Below are positions 7,051 to 14,363 of a stretch of 64,000 bases of DNA, piece after piece (position 1 is the stretch's first letter; every line of letters starts with the position of its first letter). This stretch comes from a virus: the IMG/VR virus record IMGVR_UViG_3300036045_000005, positions 1 to 64,000 of that record. One strand, given 5' to 3'. A model generated the notes under the pieces. It saw only the letters and a program-made list of their open reading frames with translations, searched no databases and had not been told where the DNA came from. The position numbers and the translations under genes were made by a program.

Positions 7051-8046
7051 ATGAGCAAGATCGTACCGAACACAACTCAAACACCTAACCTGTATCTGGA
7101 CAGGCTGTTGATGCTGTTGGATGAGGGCGAGTTGAAAACGTTATTGTATGCAGTACGGCGCACATTGGGGTTTCACAAAGGAAGTGACCGCATTAGCACA
7201 AGCCAGTTTATGAACGGAAATGGGCACAGGGGGGAAGATGGTGAGTTGGTAGAGTATGGCACAGGTTTGACCAAAAGCACCCAACTGGCCGTGCTGGAAC
7301 GGCTGACAGCATTCGGGCTACTTGTTGAGGTAGCACCGAATGAAGCCAATAAGGGCATCGAGTGGGCTTTGCAATTGGACGAGCGCAAAGTGCAATGGGA
7401 TGTCCTGCGTGAACGGTATGAGCAACGCAAAGAGAAAGGCCGCTCCCGAACGAAACGCGGCCGTGTAGCGGCCTCCGCCAAACGGCAGCAAGGTGGTCTA
7501 TTCATTGAGCCACCTGGACGGTCTAACCAACAGACCACCAGTGGTTCAACCATTAGACCACCAGTGGTTCAACCATTAGACCACCAGGCGGTCTATCCGT
7601 TAGACCCACAAAAGAAAGATAGAAAGCCAGTAGGAAAACCAGTTAGAAAAGAAGAGGACGATCCAAACCTGAATGAAGCGTGGGGGATGTTGTTGGAATT
7701 TTGCGAGGAAGAAATGGAAACAGCCGTCAAAATCTGGCAGCTTCAAACCGCCTTTTCTGAGAAATCCAAGATTCCCCGCCCAAACATTGACAGCGAGAGC
7801 GGGCGTCAGGAACTTAAAGATTCCTGGTGGCCCACATTGCGCGAGGTGTTGCAGGTTTGCGAGGGAGACCTGGCGCGGGCGATTGCCGGGTTAGCGGAGG
7901 GGATTGCCAGCCAGAGCGAATGGAAGGCAGACAGTATTTCCACACCTACCTCCGTTCGCAAGAAAACATTAGCGAAAATTGCCGCCATGCAACGGGTGGC
8001 CAGTAATGGCAATGGGCAATATGCCTATGCCACCTACACCATTTAA
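7051..8046 (+). CDS. Replication initiator protein (lambda O-like position)
   Basis: 331 residues. The N-terminal 110 residues form a winged-helix-like domain (LYLDRLLMLLDEGELKTLL ... STQLAVLERLTAFGLLVEV) as in phage initiators of the Rep/DnaD-N type. A basic Ser/Gln/Pro-rich linker follows (residues about 125-210), then a helical C-terminal domain. The linker DNA contains direct repeats (7532-7607) like the iterons inside lambda O. An AAA+ loader gene follows ten bases later, completing an O/P-like pair. Homology to O itself is not visible; the role is inferred from architecture and context. Confidence 0.72.
   Translation: MSKIVPNTTQTPNLYLDRLLMLLDEGELKTLLYAVRRTLGFHKGSDRISTSQFMNGNGHRGEDGELVEYGTGLTKSTQLAVLERLTAFGLLVEVAPNEANKGIEWALQLDERKVQWDVLRERYEQRKEKGRSRTKRGRVAASAKRQQGGLFIEPPGRSNQQTTSGSTIRPPVVQPLDHQAVYPLDPQKKDRKPVGKPVRKEEDDPNLNEAWGMLLEFCEEEMETAVKIWQLQTAFSEKSKIPRPNIDSESGRQELKDSWWPTLREVLQVCEGDLARAIAGLAEGIASQSEWKADSISTPTSVRKKTLAKIAAMQRVASNGNGQYAYATYTI
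7493..7607 (+). repeat. Iterons inside the initiator gene, candidate replication origin
   Basis: Copies of AGACCACCAGTGGTTCAA start at 7532 and 7555 (23-base period), with a diverged third at 7578 and a partial fourth (AGACCC) at 7602. The core GGTCTA appears in the other orientation at 7496, 7520 and 7590. Repeats of this kind within an initiator gene act as binding sites for the encoded protein in lambdoid origins. The next segment is A-rich (7607-7650) and could unwind. Confidence 0.75.
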
Positions 8047-8056
8047 GGAGATAACC

Positions 8057-8953
8057 ATGCAAACAGCGAGTTGGAATGTACGGAATGCACAGCAGCAATT
8101 AGCCCGGCAGCAGGCAGGTAACGGACGGCCGCTGCCAATCGGCCAGATCGAGGTAACACCCGGCCTGACCTGGGTAGAAGCTCCGCCAGAAGTTCCGCCA
8201 GCGCGAGCATACCAATTAACGCCCCTGGATGCCTTTACTTTTGACCACTTAAAAACCGAGGAGCAATGCACCCTATTACAAAGCGCATTGGACAAGGCGA
8301 GAGAGTGGAAGGCAGCTTACCGCCTGCAACCGGGGCTAAGTTTTGTATTGGCCGGGCCGGTGGGCGCGGGTAAAACCACCATCGCTGAAAACTTGATACA
8401 GCCTTTCCTTCGTCTGGTGGGGCCACAAATGGAGGAGGGTGATGTCCGGCATATCGCTCAGCTGCGTTTGATTTATGACCAGATGCAGGATCGGCAGTCG
8501 CGGGAGCGGCTAGACGCGGAGATTGCTGATTTTGAGGCGTATTTCCAGCCGCGAGAGGTGAGTAGCGGCCTGTTGCTCGAAGCAACCAGCCTGATGTGGC
8601 TGATGGCTGACCAGGGGCCGCTAGGCGTTTCGCTTGACCGTTACCAGGTGATCATCGTAGACGATGCTGGTTGTGAAGATTTTAGCACGGCTACCTACAC
8701 ACCTGATCCAGAAGCGGTCAAACCGGTGCGCCATAACCGGTACGGCCGTTTCTTTGACCATTGTTACCGCACCCGGAAACATCTTCTAATCACGAGCAAT
8801 ACACCGTTGCTAAGAGAGAGCGTGATCAATCCCGATTTTATTGACATCTTTGGCAAACGGGCATTCGATAGGCTCTACCAGATGGCAAAGGGGTTTATGG
8901 TTGACCTGTCTGGGTTGCCCTCTTATCGCCAGTATGTGGTGCAGGGGGTGTAG
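8057..8953 (+). CDS. DnaC-like AAA+ helicase loader
   Basis: 298 residues. Walker A is GPVGAGKTT (about 100-108), Walker B is VIIVDDAG, and a sensor-like stretch reads HLLITSNTPL, followed by an arginine-bearing helix (GKRAFDRLYQMAKGF). This matches the DnaC/IstB-type loader that delivers DnaB helicase to an origin. No phage helicase of the DnaB type is seen, so the host enzyme is probably recruited, as in the lambda O/P system. AAGGAG precedes the ATG. Confidence 0.82.
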   Translation: MQTASWNVRNAQQQLARQQAGNGRPLPIGQIEVTPGLTWVEAPPEVPPARAYQLTPLDAFTFDHLKTEEQCTLLQSALDKAREWKAAYRLQPGLSFVLAGPVGAGKTTIAENLIQPFLRLVGPQMEEGDVRHIAQLRLIYDQMQDRQSRERLDAEIADFEAYFQPREVSSGLLLEATSLMWLMADQGPLGVSLDRYQVIIVDDAGCEDFSTATYTPDPEAVKPVRHNRYGRFFDHCYRTRKHLLITSNTPLLRESVINPDFIDIFGKRAFDRLYQMAKGFMVDLSGLPSYRQYVVQGV

Positions 8954-8955
8954 CG

Positions 8956-9201
8956 ATGCAAGATGATGGGGAAGCGGCCATCCCAAGAGCCTACTACCAA
9001 TGTATCGAGAATGTTCTGATGCGGAGAGGCGGCGACATTATCGGCATTAGCTTTACATCGGGGCAGGTATTTCCGCTTCTGCGCTTTGAAGGGGTGAGCG
9101 CCGTCATGCTCAACGACGTGGGCACCGAACACCTGATACCGTCGAAGATGTTGGCGCAACGCTTTCGCAAGGTAGAAAACGATGACCAGACTAAGCCCTA
9201 A
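8956..9201 (+). CDS. Hypothetical protein
   Basis: 81 residues, three bases after the loader stop. A beta-rich middle (GDIIGISFTSGQVFPLLRFE) is seen but no known motif. It overlaps the resolvase start by 20 bases. Confidence 0.65.
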   Translation: MQDDGEAAIPRAYYQCIENVLMRRGGDIIGISFTSGQVFPLLRFEGVSAVMLNDVGTEHLIPSKMLAQRFRKVENDDQTKP

Positions 9202-9643
9202 ACAATTGCAAACGGCCGTCGCCAATGGCAGCCAGGTGATTGAGTACGATAAACCTGTTGTGGCAACGGCCGTCATCAAGCGAATCCCCATGGCCCCCTT
9301 CGGCAAAGAACGGCCGCGAGTGACGGCCAATGGCACGTATATGCCCCGCGATTATGAACGGAAAAGGAAGTTGCTGCGCTGGCAGTTTGGCGAAGTGCCG
9401 GGCGGTCTGGTGCATTTGTCGGTGACGGCCGTGCGCCAGATGCCAAAGGATTGGAGCAAGGTAAAACGTGAGCGGATGCGTGGCCGGTATGCCGCGCCAG
9501 AGCCAGACACCGACAACATCCTGGGCGCGGTCATGGATTCGCTTTGGGAACGGGATAACGCGGTTATCTCTGTATTTTGTGAAAAGGTATGGGGCGACAA
9601 GCCGGAACTGGTGATTGAAGTCGCCCCAGTTCAGGAGGATTAA
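9182..9643 (+). CDS. rusA: RusA-family Holliday junction resolvase
   Basis: 153 residues. PMAPFGKERPRVTANGTYMP near residue 40 and the metal-binding segment PDTDNILGAVMDSLW with following RDNAVI are diagnostic of RusA endonucleases, which cut four-way junctions during recombination and clear branched DNA before packaging. Size fits the family (about 120-150) with a short N-terminal extension. Placed with the replication genes, as in lambdoid phages. Confidence 0.88.
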   Translation: MTRLSPKQLQTAVANGSQVIEYDKPVVATAVIKRIPMAPFGKERPRVTANGTYMPRDYERKRKLLRWQFGEVPGGLVHLSVTAVRQMPKDWSKVKRERMRGRYAAPEPDTDNILGAVMDSLWERDNAVISVFCEKVWGDKPELVIEVAPVQED

Positions 9644-9645
9644 CC

Positions 9646-9706
9646 CCTGTGCGGGCTAGGCCCGTTTACCGGGCGCATGGATGAACCCAGCTTTCACCCG
9701 CGCAGG
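9646..9706 (+). promoter_or_regulatory. Structured 5' leader that may sequester the ribosome-binding site
   Basis: CCTGTGCGGG (9646-9655) can pair with CCCGCGCAGG (9697-9706) with one G-U pair, enclosing an inner hairpin GCCCG-tttac-CGGGC (9660-9674). The 3' strand overlaps the AGGAG (9704-9708) of the gene that follows. The fold suggests translational control by RNA structure. It matches no riboswitch class that I recognise. Confidence 0.5.
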
Positions 9707-9711
9707 AGTTG

Positions 9712-10386
9712 ATGGATTGTAACATGAGAATTGCTAACTGGACGAAGTTATCATCTAAGGAGTTGTGGCGTACCTGGCTGACGCGGTTTGAGGGTGAGGA
9801 GGATGCGATAGTCACGGCCGTTTTCATCGGCAACCGCCTGGTGAAGGATAAAGCCCGCTCAACTAAGCGCATCTTCTACAGCATCAAGGATGAGTTTCTG
9901 CGCCGCACTCAGGCCACGGGCCAACGTGTGCGCCATGAGGTAGACCACTGTTACCGTTGTGATGGCACAGGTAACGCCTATGAGGAAGAAGATGGAGTTT
10001 GTCAGCGTTGCTGTGGAGATGGTATCTGGCGAGACCGCTGGCTTTACGTCCATCGCTTTGAAGTCAACGGCCGTCCTTACTGTTTCCATTCCTACACCGA
10101 ACCGGCCGTACTGCTGACCGGGCAAGGCGAAGATTTGGAGAGCTACGGTGGGCAGTTCGGTGAGGAGGAATTGGCGGAACTGGCACTGCCCATGACCGGC
10201 CTGCTGCGAATGTTGCGTTATGTAGCGGCCGTGTATTGGGGTCTGGTTTTTGACGATGGACGGTACGTCCGCCCGCCACCCAAAAAGGAAACAGGTGCGG
10301 TGGAGGAAGAGACGGCCGGTTCACGGCCAATGAATCTCCGTTTCTTCTGGGTGGGGCAGCCAACGATAGGCGACATTCTATTTTGA
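9712..10386 (+). CDS. Zinc-finger protein with DnaJ-type CxxCxGxG repeats
   Basis: 224 residues. CYRCDGTG and CQRCCGDG (about 82-110) form a pair like the cysteine-rich domain of DnaJ, embedded in an otherwise unrecognised protein. The rest is aromatic-rich. It may bind nucleic acid or a partner protein. Start is uncertain: TTG 9709, ATG 9712 and ATG 9724 are in frame; AGGAG sits very close to 9712. Confidence 0.65.
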   Translation: MDCNMRIANWTKLSSKELWRTWLTRFEGEEDAIVTAVFIGNRLVKDKARSTKRIFYSIKDEFLRRTQATGQRVRHEVDHCYRCDGTGNAYEEEDGVCQRCCGDGIWRDRWLYVHRFEVNGRPYCFHSYTEPAVLLTGQGEDLESYGGQFGEEELAELALPMTGLLRMLRYVAAVYWGLVFDDGRYVRPPPKKETGAVEEETAGSRPMNLRFFWVGQPTIGDILF

Positions 10387-10410
10387 CGTGATTTACAGGA
10401 GAAAACAAAG

Positions 10411-11007
10411 ATGAACGTTCCACAAATAACCATGCCGCCAGAGGCGGCACAATTAAAATTAGAGGCGTATCGGAAGCAATTGCGTCGTCGGGCAGATGAG
10501 GAGTATAAGGCGGCCGTTGCTGGTTATGCGGCACTGGCTGCGGGCAAGCCTCTGCTGAACCTAACGGACGCTTTTAACCATGCCGGGTTGGGGGAGGACG
10601 GCCGTCCCCGCCTGGCTATCGCCCGCGCCGACCGGAAACAGGTCATGCTAGATGTCTGGCGCGACCGACGCGAGGCGGTATTCGACTCTCGCAAAAACCC
10701 GCAAGTCTTTGGCTACGTGGGCACATTGCGGATGCGTATTCCGGTGGATTTCAGCATGAACGGTGCGAAAGATGGGTATGCCCTGGTGCCCCTCGTCCCA
10801 GCCGATGTGCGGCCGATGACGGGGAGCCTGAAGGATTTCTTCATCTTATGGGAAGTGGAGCAGTGGTCAGATCGGCCGTTGACAGCCGTACCCGATTATG
10901 ACCCCCTTCTGCTCCAACATATTGCCGGAGATTTATATGCGGTGATAGCCGAGTGGGATTTGACCCCACTTGAACGGGCCATTATGACCGGACGGCGGGT
11001 GGCGTAG
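10411..11007 (+). CDS. Hypothetical protein with N-terminal coiled coil
   Basis: 198 residues. The N-terminus is a charged helix (AAQLKLEAYRKQLRRRADEE). The remainder is mixed with no motif recognised. AGGAGAAAACAAAG precedes the ATG. Last gene before a promoter region at 11037. Confidence 0.65.
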   Translation: MNVPQITMPPEAAQLKLEAYRKQLRRRADEEYKAAVAGYAALAAGKPLLNLTDAFNHAGLGEDGRPRLAIARADRKQVMLDVWRDRREAVFDSRKNPQVFGYVGTLRMRIPVDFSMNGAKDGYALVPLVPADVRPMTGSLKDFFILWEVEQWSDRPLTAVPDYDPLLLQHIAGDLYAVIAEWDLTPLERAIMTGRRVA

Positions 11008-11036
11008 AAAGAGAGATAGAGAAAGGGCACAGATAT

Positions 11037-11066
11037 TTGACGGCCTTGCCTCATTCAACATAGAAT
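11037..11066 (+). promoter_or_regulatory. Promoter with downstream GATTTAATCA element and flanking inverted repeat
   Basis: TTGACG (11037-11042), 18-base spacer, TAGAAT (11061-11066). GATTTAATCA follows at 11074-11083 and exactly matches one arm of the palindrome at 29177. CTTGCCTCA (11045-11053) and TGAGGCAAG (11094-11102) are perfect inverted repeats that flank the transcription start and reach the start codon region at 11106. Confidence 0.65.
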
Positions 11067-11105
11067 GGTGTGTGATTTAATCATACGAAGATGTGAGGCA
11101 AGACC

Positions 11106-11477
11106 ATGCAAGAGAAGTCTGGACGTGGGGGGAAACGCCAGGGTGCTGGCCGTCGCGCCCGATATGGCAGCCCAATGCCTCGTTCCGCTTTCACCGCCCG
11201 CCCCGATCAAGTTGTTTTCTACCTGCTTCTGTCTGGAAATGAGCGCACCGTTTCGGCAGGGGTGCAACGGGCAGTACGGCGGCTGGTGGAGTCGAATGAC
11301 CCGGAAGCGGCCGCACTATATGAGCAGGCGAAGTGGATGACCAAACAGGCTGAGGCGGAACTGGAGGCGGGCAAGACTGTAGGTGAGGAAGTGAAGCAAG
11401 AAGAGATATTACGCCATGTCTTAGAACACCACCTGCGGCTGGTGGCATTGTGGGAAAATCGTGAAGGGAATGGTTGA
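11106..11477 (+). CDS. Small basic protein, possible ribbon-helix-helix DNA-binding protein
   Basis: 123 residues. It begins with a basic Gly/Arg stretch (GRGGKRQGAGRRARYG), common in phage DNA-binding proteins, followed by ARPDQVVFYLLLSGNERTVS and AGVQRAVRRLVE, which resembles a ribbon-helix-helix. The context GGCAAGACCATG before its start is shared with the gene at 11910. Confidence 0.6.
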   Translation: MQEKSGRGGKRQGAGRRARYGSPMPRSAFTARPDQVVFYLLLSGNERTVSAGVQRAVRRLVESNDPEAAALYEQAKWMTKQAEAELEAGKTVGEEVKQEEILRHVLEHHLRLVALWENREGNG

Positions 11478-11495
11478 CGACCGTCCCCTTTTTTT
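11466..11495 (+). terminator. Intrinsic terminator overlapping the stop codon
   Basis: GGGA-at-GGT pairs with ACC-g-TCCC around a five-base loop, followed by CTTTTTTT. The TGA stop of the gene at 11106 lies in the hairpin. Confidence 0.6.
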
Positions 11496-11540
11496 GTTAT
11501 CATTCAGTATGATAAAATCGGACTAAATCAAAGGTGAGAG

Positions 11541-11756
11541 ATGACGACAAAAACTACAACCATCAAGCGAGGGCGCAAGCCGCAGTTTGACGAACCGGGC
11601 AAGCGGGATACGGCTTATCTCCCGCAATCTAACCACGAGATTCTGGTGGCAATTGGTGACGACAATTTCAGCCGGGGAGTTCGTGTCGCCCTGGAAGCGT
11701 ATCGCCGGCAATTCGGCGATGCGCCTAACCAGGAACTCCTGGCTCAAGTAGTGTAG
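11541..11756 (+). CDS. Small ribbon-helix-helix-like protein
   Basis: 71 residues. Basic start (TIKRGRKPQFDEPGK) followed by a strand and SRGVRVALEAYRRQF, the pattern of short Arc/CopG-like regulators. Upstream sequence GTATGATAAAATCGGACTAA resembles the elements downstream of other promoters here. Followed by a strong hairpin. Confidence 0.6.
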   Translation: MTTKTTTIKRGRKPQFDEPGKRDTAYLPQSNHEILVAIGDDNFSRGVRVALEAYRRQFGDAPNQELLAQVV

Positions 11757-11802
11757 GCAGCCGACCAAGCGGCTTCTTCATTCTTCTCTTCCTCTTCCTG
11801 GC

Positions 11803-11840
11803 GTAGACCCTGGCCCAAAACCAGGGTCTACTGCTTTATT
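11803..11840 (+). terminator. Perfect 11-bp terminator hairpin
   Basis: GTAGACCCTGG (11803-11813) and CCAGGGTCTAC (11821-11831) around CCCAAAA, followed by TGCTTTATT. It separates the small regulator gene from the promoter at 11839. Confidence 0.75.
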
Positions 11841-11866
11841 GACAACGGCTTGAAAATCGCTATAAT
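11839..11866 (+). promoter_or_regulatory. Consensus sigma70 promoter
   Basis: TTGACA (11839-11844), 16-base spacer, TATAAT (11861-11866). The -10 context ATCGCTATAATT is nearly identical to that at 529-541, and GTATGATAAAATCATA follows directly. It drives the long accessory operon starting at 11910. Confidence 0.85.
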
Positions 11867-11909
11867 TAAGTATGATAAAATCATATATATTCAAAAGCGG
11901 GGCAAGACC

Positions 11910-12884
11910 ATGAGAGAGGCAACAGCAGCAGATATACCGGGTGTTAAGGGAGCATTTAATGGCACAAGCTGGACACCGGAGAAGCGGGAAGAATCGGCTA
12001 TCAAAAGCTACCTGGATCATATGGTGGCTGTGAAAATAGAGTTTGACCAGTGGCGTACTCCTGAGAACGGTACACAAATGGATGAGGCGTTAGAGGCGTA
12101 TCGGGTGAAATATGCCAGCCTATACAACGCTTATCTGTCAGCGCATGGGCGCGTGGCTTCTGCCGCCATTACAGGTGGCTCGAATTTCCCCACGCGGCGG
12201 ATGCAAAAGCGAGGGGCAACGGCCGACAAGCGGGTACACGAATGGATGGGATGGAGCGATAGGCGGCTTGCCCAATTACGCGATCTGTATGACCCCAAAC
12301 GGATCGCCCGCGCTGCGGCCAAAGCCCCCATTTCCTCAGACAACCCGGTGTTAGCTGTCGCCCAATTGCAAGACAGGATTGATAAGGCAGAGAAGGTTCA
12401 GGAGTTAATGAAAGCTGCCAATAAGATTGTCAGGAATGGCAAGTTGACGGCCGAGGAAAAGGTATTGAGACTGACCACTCTTGTTGGTTCAGAACATATA
12501 GCCCGGAAATTGCTACAACCTGATTCTTGCAACCGATTAGGATTTGCCGATTATCAACTGACCAACAACAACGCCAATATCCGCCGTATGAAAGCACGTA
12601 TTGCGGAGTTGGAGTTAGCGGCGAAGCGTGAAAGCGACAGCGACCAGCGCGGCGACATTACTATTGAGCGCAACGTAAATGAAAACCGCCTGCAAATCTT
12701 CTTCCCTGACAAGCCAGTAGCGGCCGTGCGTGACGTACTCAAGAGTAACGGCTTCCACTGGTCTCCTTCCATCGGCTGTTGGCAAAGACAGCTAAATGAT
12801 CATGCGACTTACGCTTTTGAGAACCATATTTGGCCGGTAATTGCCCGGCATTACGAAACCACTAACAAGGAGGAGCGGCCGTGA
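11910..12884 (+). CDS. Hypothetical protein with C-terminal domain seen in phage/plasmid polyvalent proteins
   Basis: 324 residues, starting at ATG 11910 behind the promoter at 11839. The N-terminus is acidic and helical, with a long helical middle (coiled-coil-like RRMKARIAELELAAKRES). The C-terminal segment ENRLQIFFPDKPVAAVRDVL and GFHWSPSIGCWQRQL resembles a small domain often attached to helicases and polyvalent proteins of mobile elements. Ends in EERP with a GTG start overlapped. Possibly a DNA-metabolism or host-takeover protein. Confidence 0.6.
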   Translation: MREATAADIPGVKGAFNGTSWTPEKREESAIKSYLDHMVAVKIEFDQWRTPENGTQMDEALEAYRVKYASLYNAYLSAHGRVASAAITGGSNFPTRRMQKRGATADKRVHEWMGWSDRRLAQLRDLYDPKRIARAAAKAPISSDNPVLAVAQLQDRIDKAEKVQELMKAANKIVRNGKLTAEEKVLRLTTLVGSEHIARKLLQPDSCNRLGFADYQLTNNNANIRRMKARIAELELAAKRESDSDQRGDITIERNVNENRLQIFFPDKPVAAVRDVLKSNGFHWSPSIGCWQRQLNDHATYAFENHIWPVIARHYETTNKEERP

Positions 12885-13135
12885 ACAACAGATTTGTTGC
12901 GATAGCCACCACCGAAGGCAGAATCACTGCAATTACTATTCATCTGCCTGATACAACAGGCAACCACGCAACCCTTTGCGGTATGGATGGAAACGATCCA
13001 CACCCGTCAGTCAATCAATCGTCTGCCACTGCACCCGCCCGCGCAAAGGTGAACTGCCCGCAATGTTATGCCTTGTGGAAAGTAGCGCAGCAATACACAA
13101 AAGCGGACTTTATCTGGACGGAGGGACGGCTGTGA
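12881..13135 (+). CDS. Hypothetical zinc-binding protein
   Basis: 84 residues. A Cys in LCGMDG and a CPQC pair could bind zinc; this pattern is common in small phage proteins. The GTG start lies in GGAGCGGCCGTGA and overlaps the preceding stop; its own stop overlaps the next start in the same manner. Confidence 0.65.
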   Translation: MNNRFVAIATTEGRITAITIHLPDTTGNHATLCGMDGNDPHPSVNQSSATAPARAKVNCPQCYALWKVAQQYTKADFIWTEGRL

Positions 13136-14115
13136 AATCCATCACCGTCCCACCCATCATTGACACCGCCATGCGCCAGGGGGCAACGCTGGCTGTGAAC
13201 ATTTCCGGTGGCAAGGATGGGCAGGCAATGGCTAACACCCTCGGCCGCCTGCACCAGGAGCGCGGCTGGGCGGGCGGCATCTTCGCCTTGCACATGGACC
13301 TGGGCCGGGCTGAATGGCCGCAGACACCCGGCCACGTGGAGCGTATCGCCCACGAGAATGGTCTGCCCCTGGTGGTAGTCAATCGGCCGCAAGGCGATCT
13401 GGTGCAGGAGATTGCTGACCGCATGGAGAAGTTGCGCGGCACCGGCAAACCCTTCTGGCCTTCTTCTGCCAGCCGTTATTGCACGGCCGACCAGAAGCGC
13501 AGCCAGGCGGACAAGGTTTACCGCGACGTGGACGCGCACCTCGCTCCATTCTGGCCCTCAGCCTCCAGTCGCTATTGCACCGCACACCACAAAACGAACC
13601 AGGCCGATAAGGTTTATCGCCAGCACCGGATCGTCATCAGCGCCGAGGGCATCCGCGCCGCCGAGAGCAAGACCAGAGAGAAGAAAAACCCACTGCACAT
13701 GCGGGAGCAAATCACCGCCAAAGCCCTGGTCAACCTTTCCCTTGAGGATGCGCTGGCTTACCGCAACCCGGAGCAGCGGTTGGGCATCAACTGGTATCCG
13801 ATTTTCGATTGGTCAATTGATGACGTATGGGCAGCCTGCGGCACGTCTGCGGCCGACCTGGAAACACGACGGGCATTGTATGCCGACGGCCGTGAGGCGG
13901 AAGCCCTGGACGGCTGGCCCTGCCACCCCGCCTATGTCTTTGGCAACCAACGGTTAAGCTGTGCCCTGTGCGTCCTGGCAAGTGACAACGACATCCGCAA
14001 TGGGGCGAAGCATCACCCGGAGCTATATGCAACCTATCGCCAGATGGAAGAAGAAGGTGGGTCTACGTTTAAGCACGGCCGTTCATTGGCCGACATTGTG
14101 GAAGGCGATCTATGA
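13132..14115 (+). CDS. PAPS reductase-family protein with internal duplication
   Basis: 327 residues. NISGGKDGQAM (23-33) is the PP-loop of the PAPS reductase/adenine nucleotide alpha-hydrolase fold, which binds ATP or a sulfonucleotide. SRYCTADQKR is the family's substrate-binding segment, here present twice: FWPS...VYR at 108-131 recurs at 140-163 (DNA 13453-13524 and 13549-13620). The C-terminus has CALC, a likely zinc or Fe-S site. Phage members are linked to nucleotide or DNA modification, but no reaction is established. GTG start at 13132 has GGAGGG upstream. Confidence 0.82.
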   Translation: MKSITVPPIIDTAMRQGATLAVNISGGKDGQAMANTLGRLHQERGWAGGIFALHMDLGRAEWPQTPGHVERIAHENGLPLVVVNRPQGDLVQEIADRMEKLRGTGKPFWPSSASRYCTADQKRSQADKVYRDVDAHLAPFWPSASSRYCTAHHKTNQADKVYRQHRIVISAEGIRAAESKTREKKNPLHMREQITAKALVNLSLEDALAYRNPEQRLGINWYPIFDWSIDDVWAACGTSAADLETRRALYADGREAEALDGWPCHPAYVFGNQRLSCALCVLASDNDIRNGAKHHPELYATYRQMEEEGGSTFKHGRSLADIVEGDL

Positions 14116-14363
14116 GCAGAACCAAACATCAACCATCTCAAGCCGGGTTCTTTCCCAAAATAACTGTTGCTCACCAGCAGGAATGGTTGTGGACATACGA
14201 TTCAGCCGGGTGGGGGATGTTTTTCACACGCCCCGCAGGGTCAAAGGAGTTGTTTTACAACCGGTTCGCGGGCACACCCAAACACCCTCGGAGCGGGCAC
14301 GGGCCAGGAGAATATGTTGATGAATTTGGAAAGGTTTGTGTAGCACAGGAGCAACGGCAATGA
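14112..14363 (+). CDS. Hypothetical small protein
   Basis: 83 residues between two PAPS reductase-family genes, overlapping each by four bases. Aromatic-rich (EWLWTYDSAGWGMFFTRP). The tight coupling suggests that it works with its neighbours. No family recognised. Confidence 0.6.
   Translation: MSRTKHQPSQAGFFPKITVAHQQEWLWTYDSAGWGMFFTRPAGSKELFYNRFAGTPKHPRSGHGPGEYVDEFGKVCVAQEQRQ

Noticed and set aside
7532-7607. Possible CRISPR array
   Set aside because: The repeats are contiguous with no unique spacers and lie inside a coding gene next to a helicase loader; they fit origin iterons.
12976-13131. Upstream extension of the first PAPS reductase-family gene
   Set aside because: It shadows the zinc-binding gene at 12881. 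GTG 13132 has a good ribosome-binding site and starts just before the family domain.
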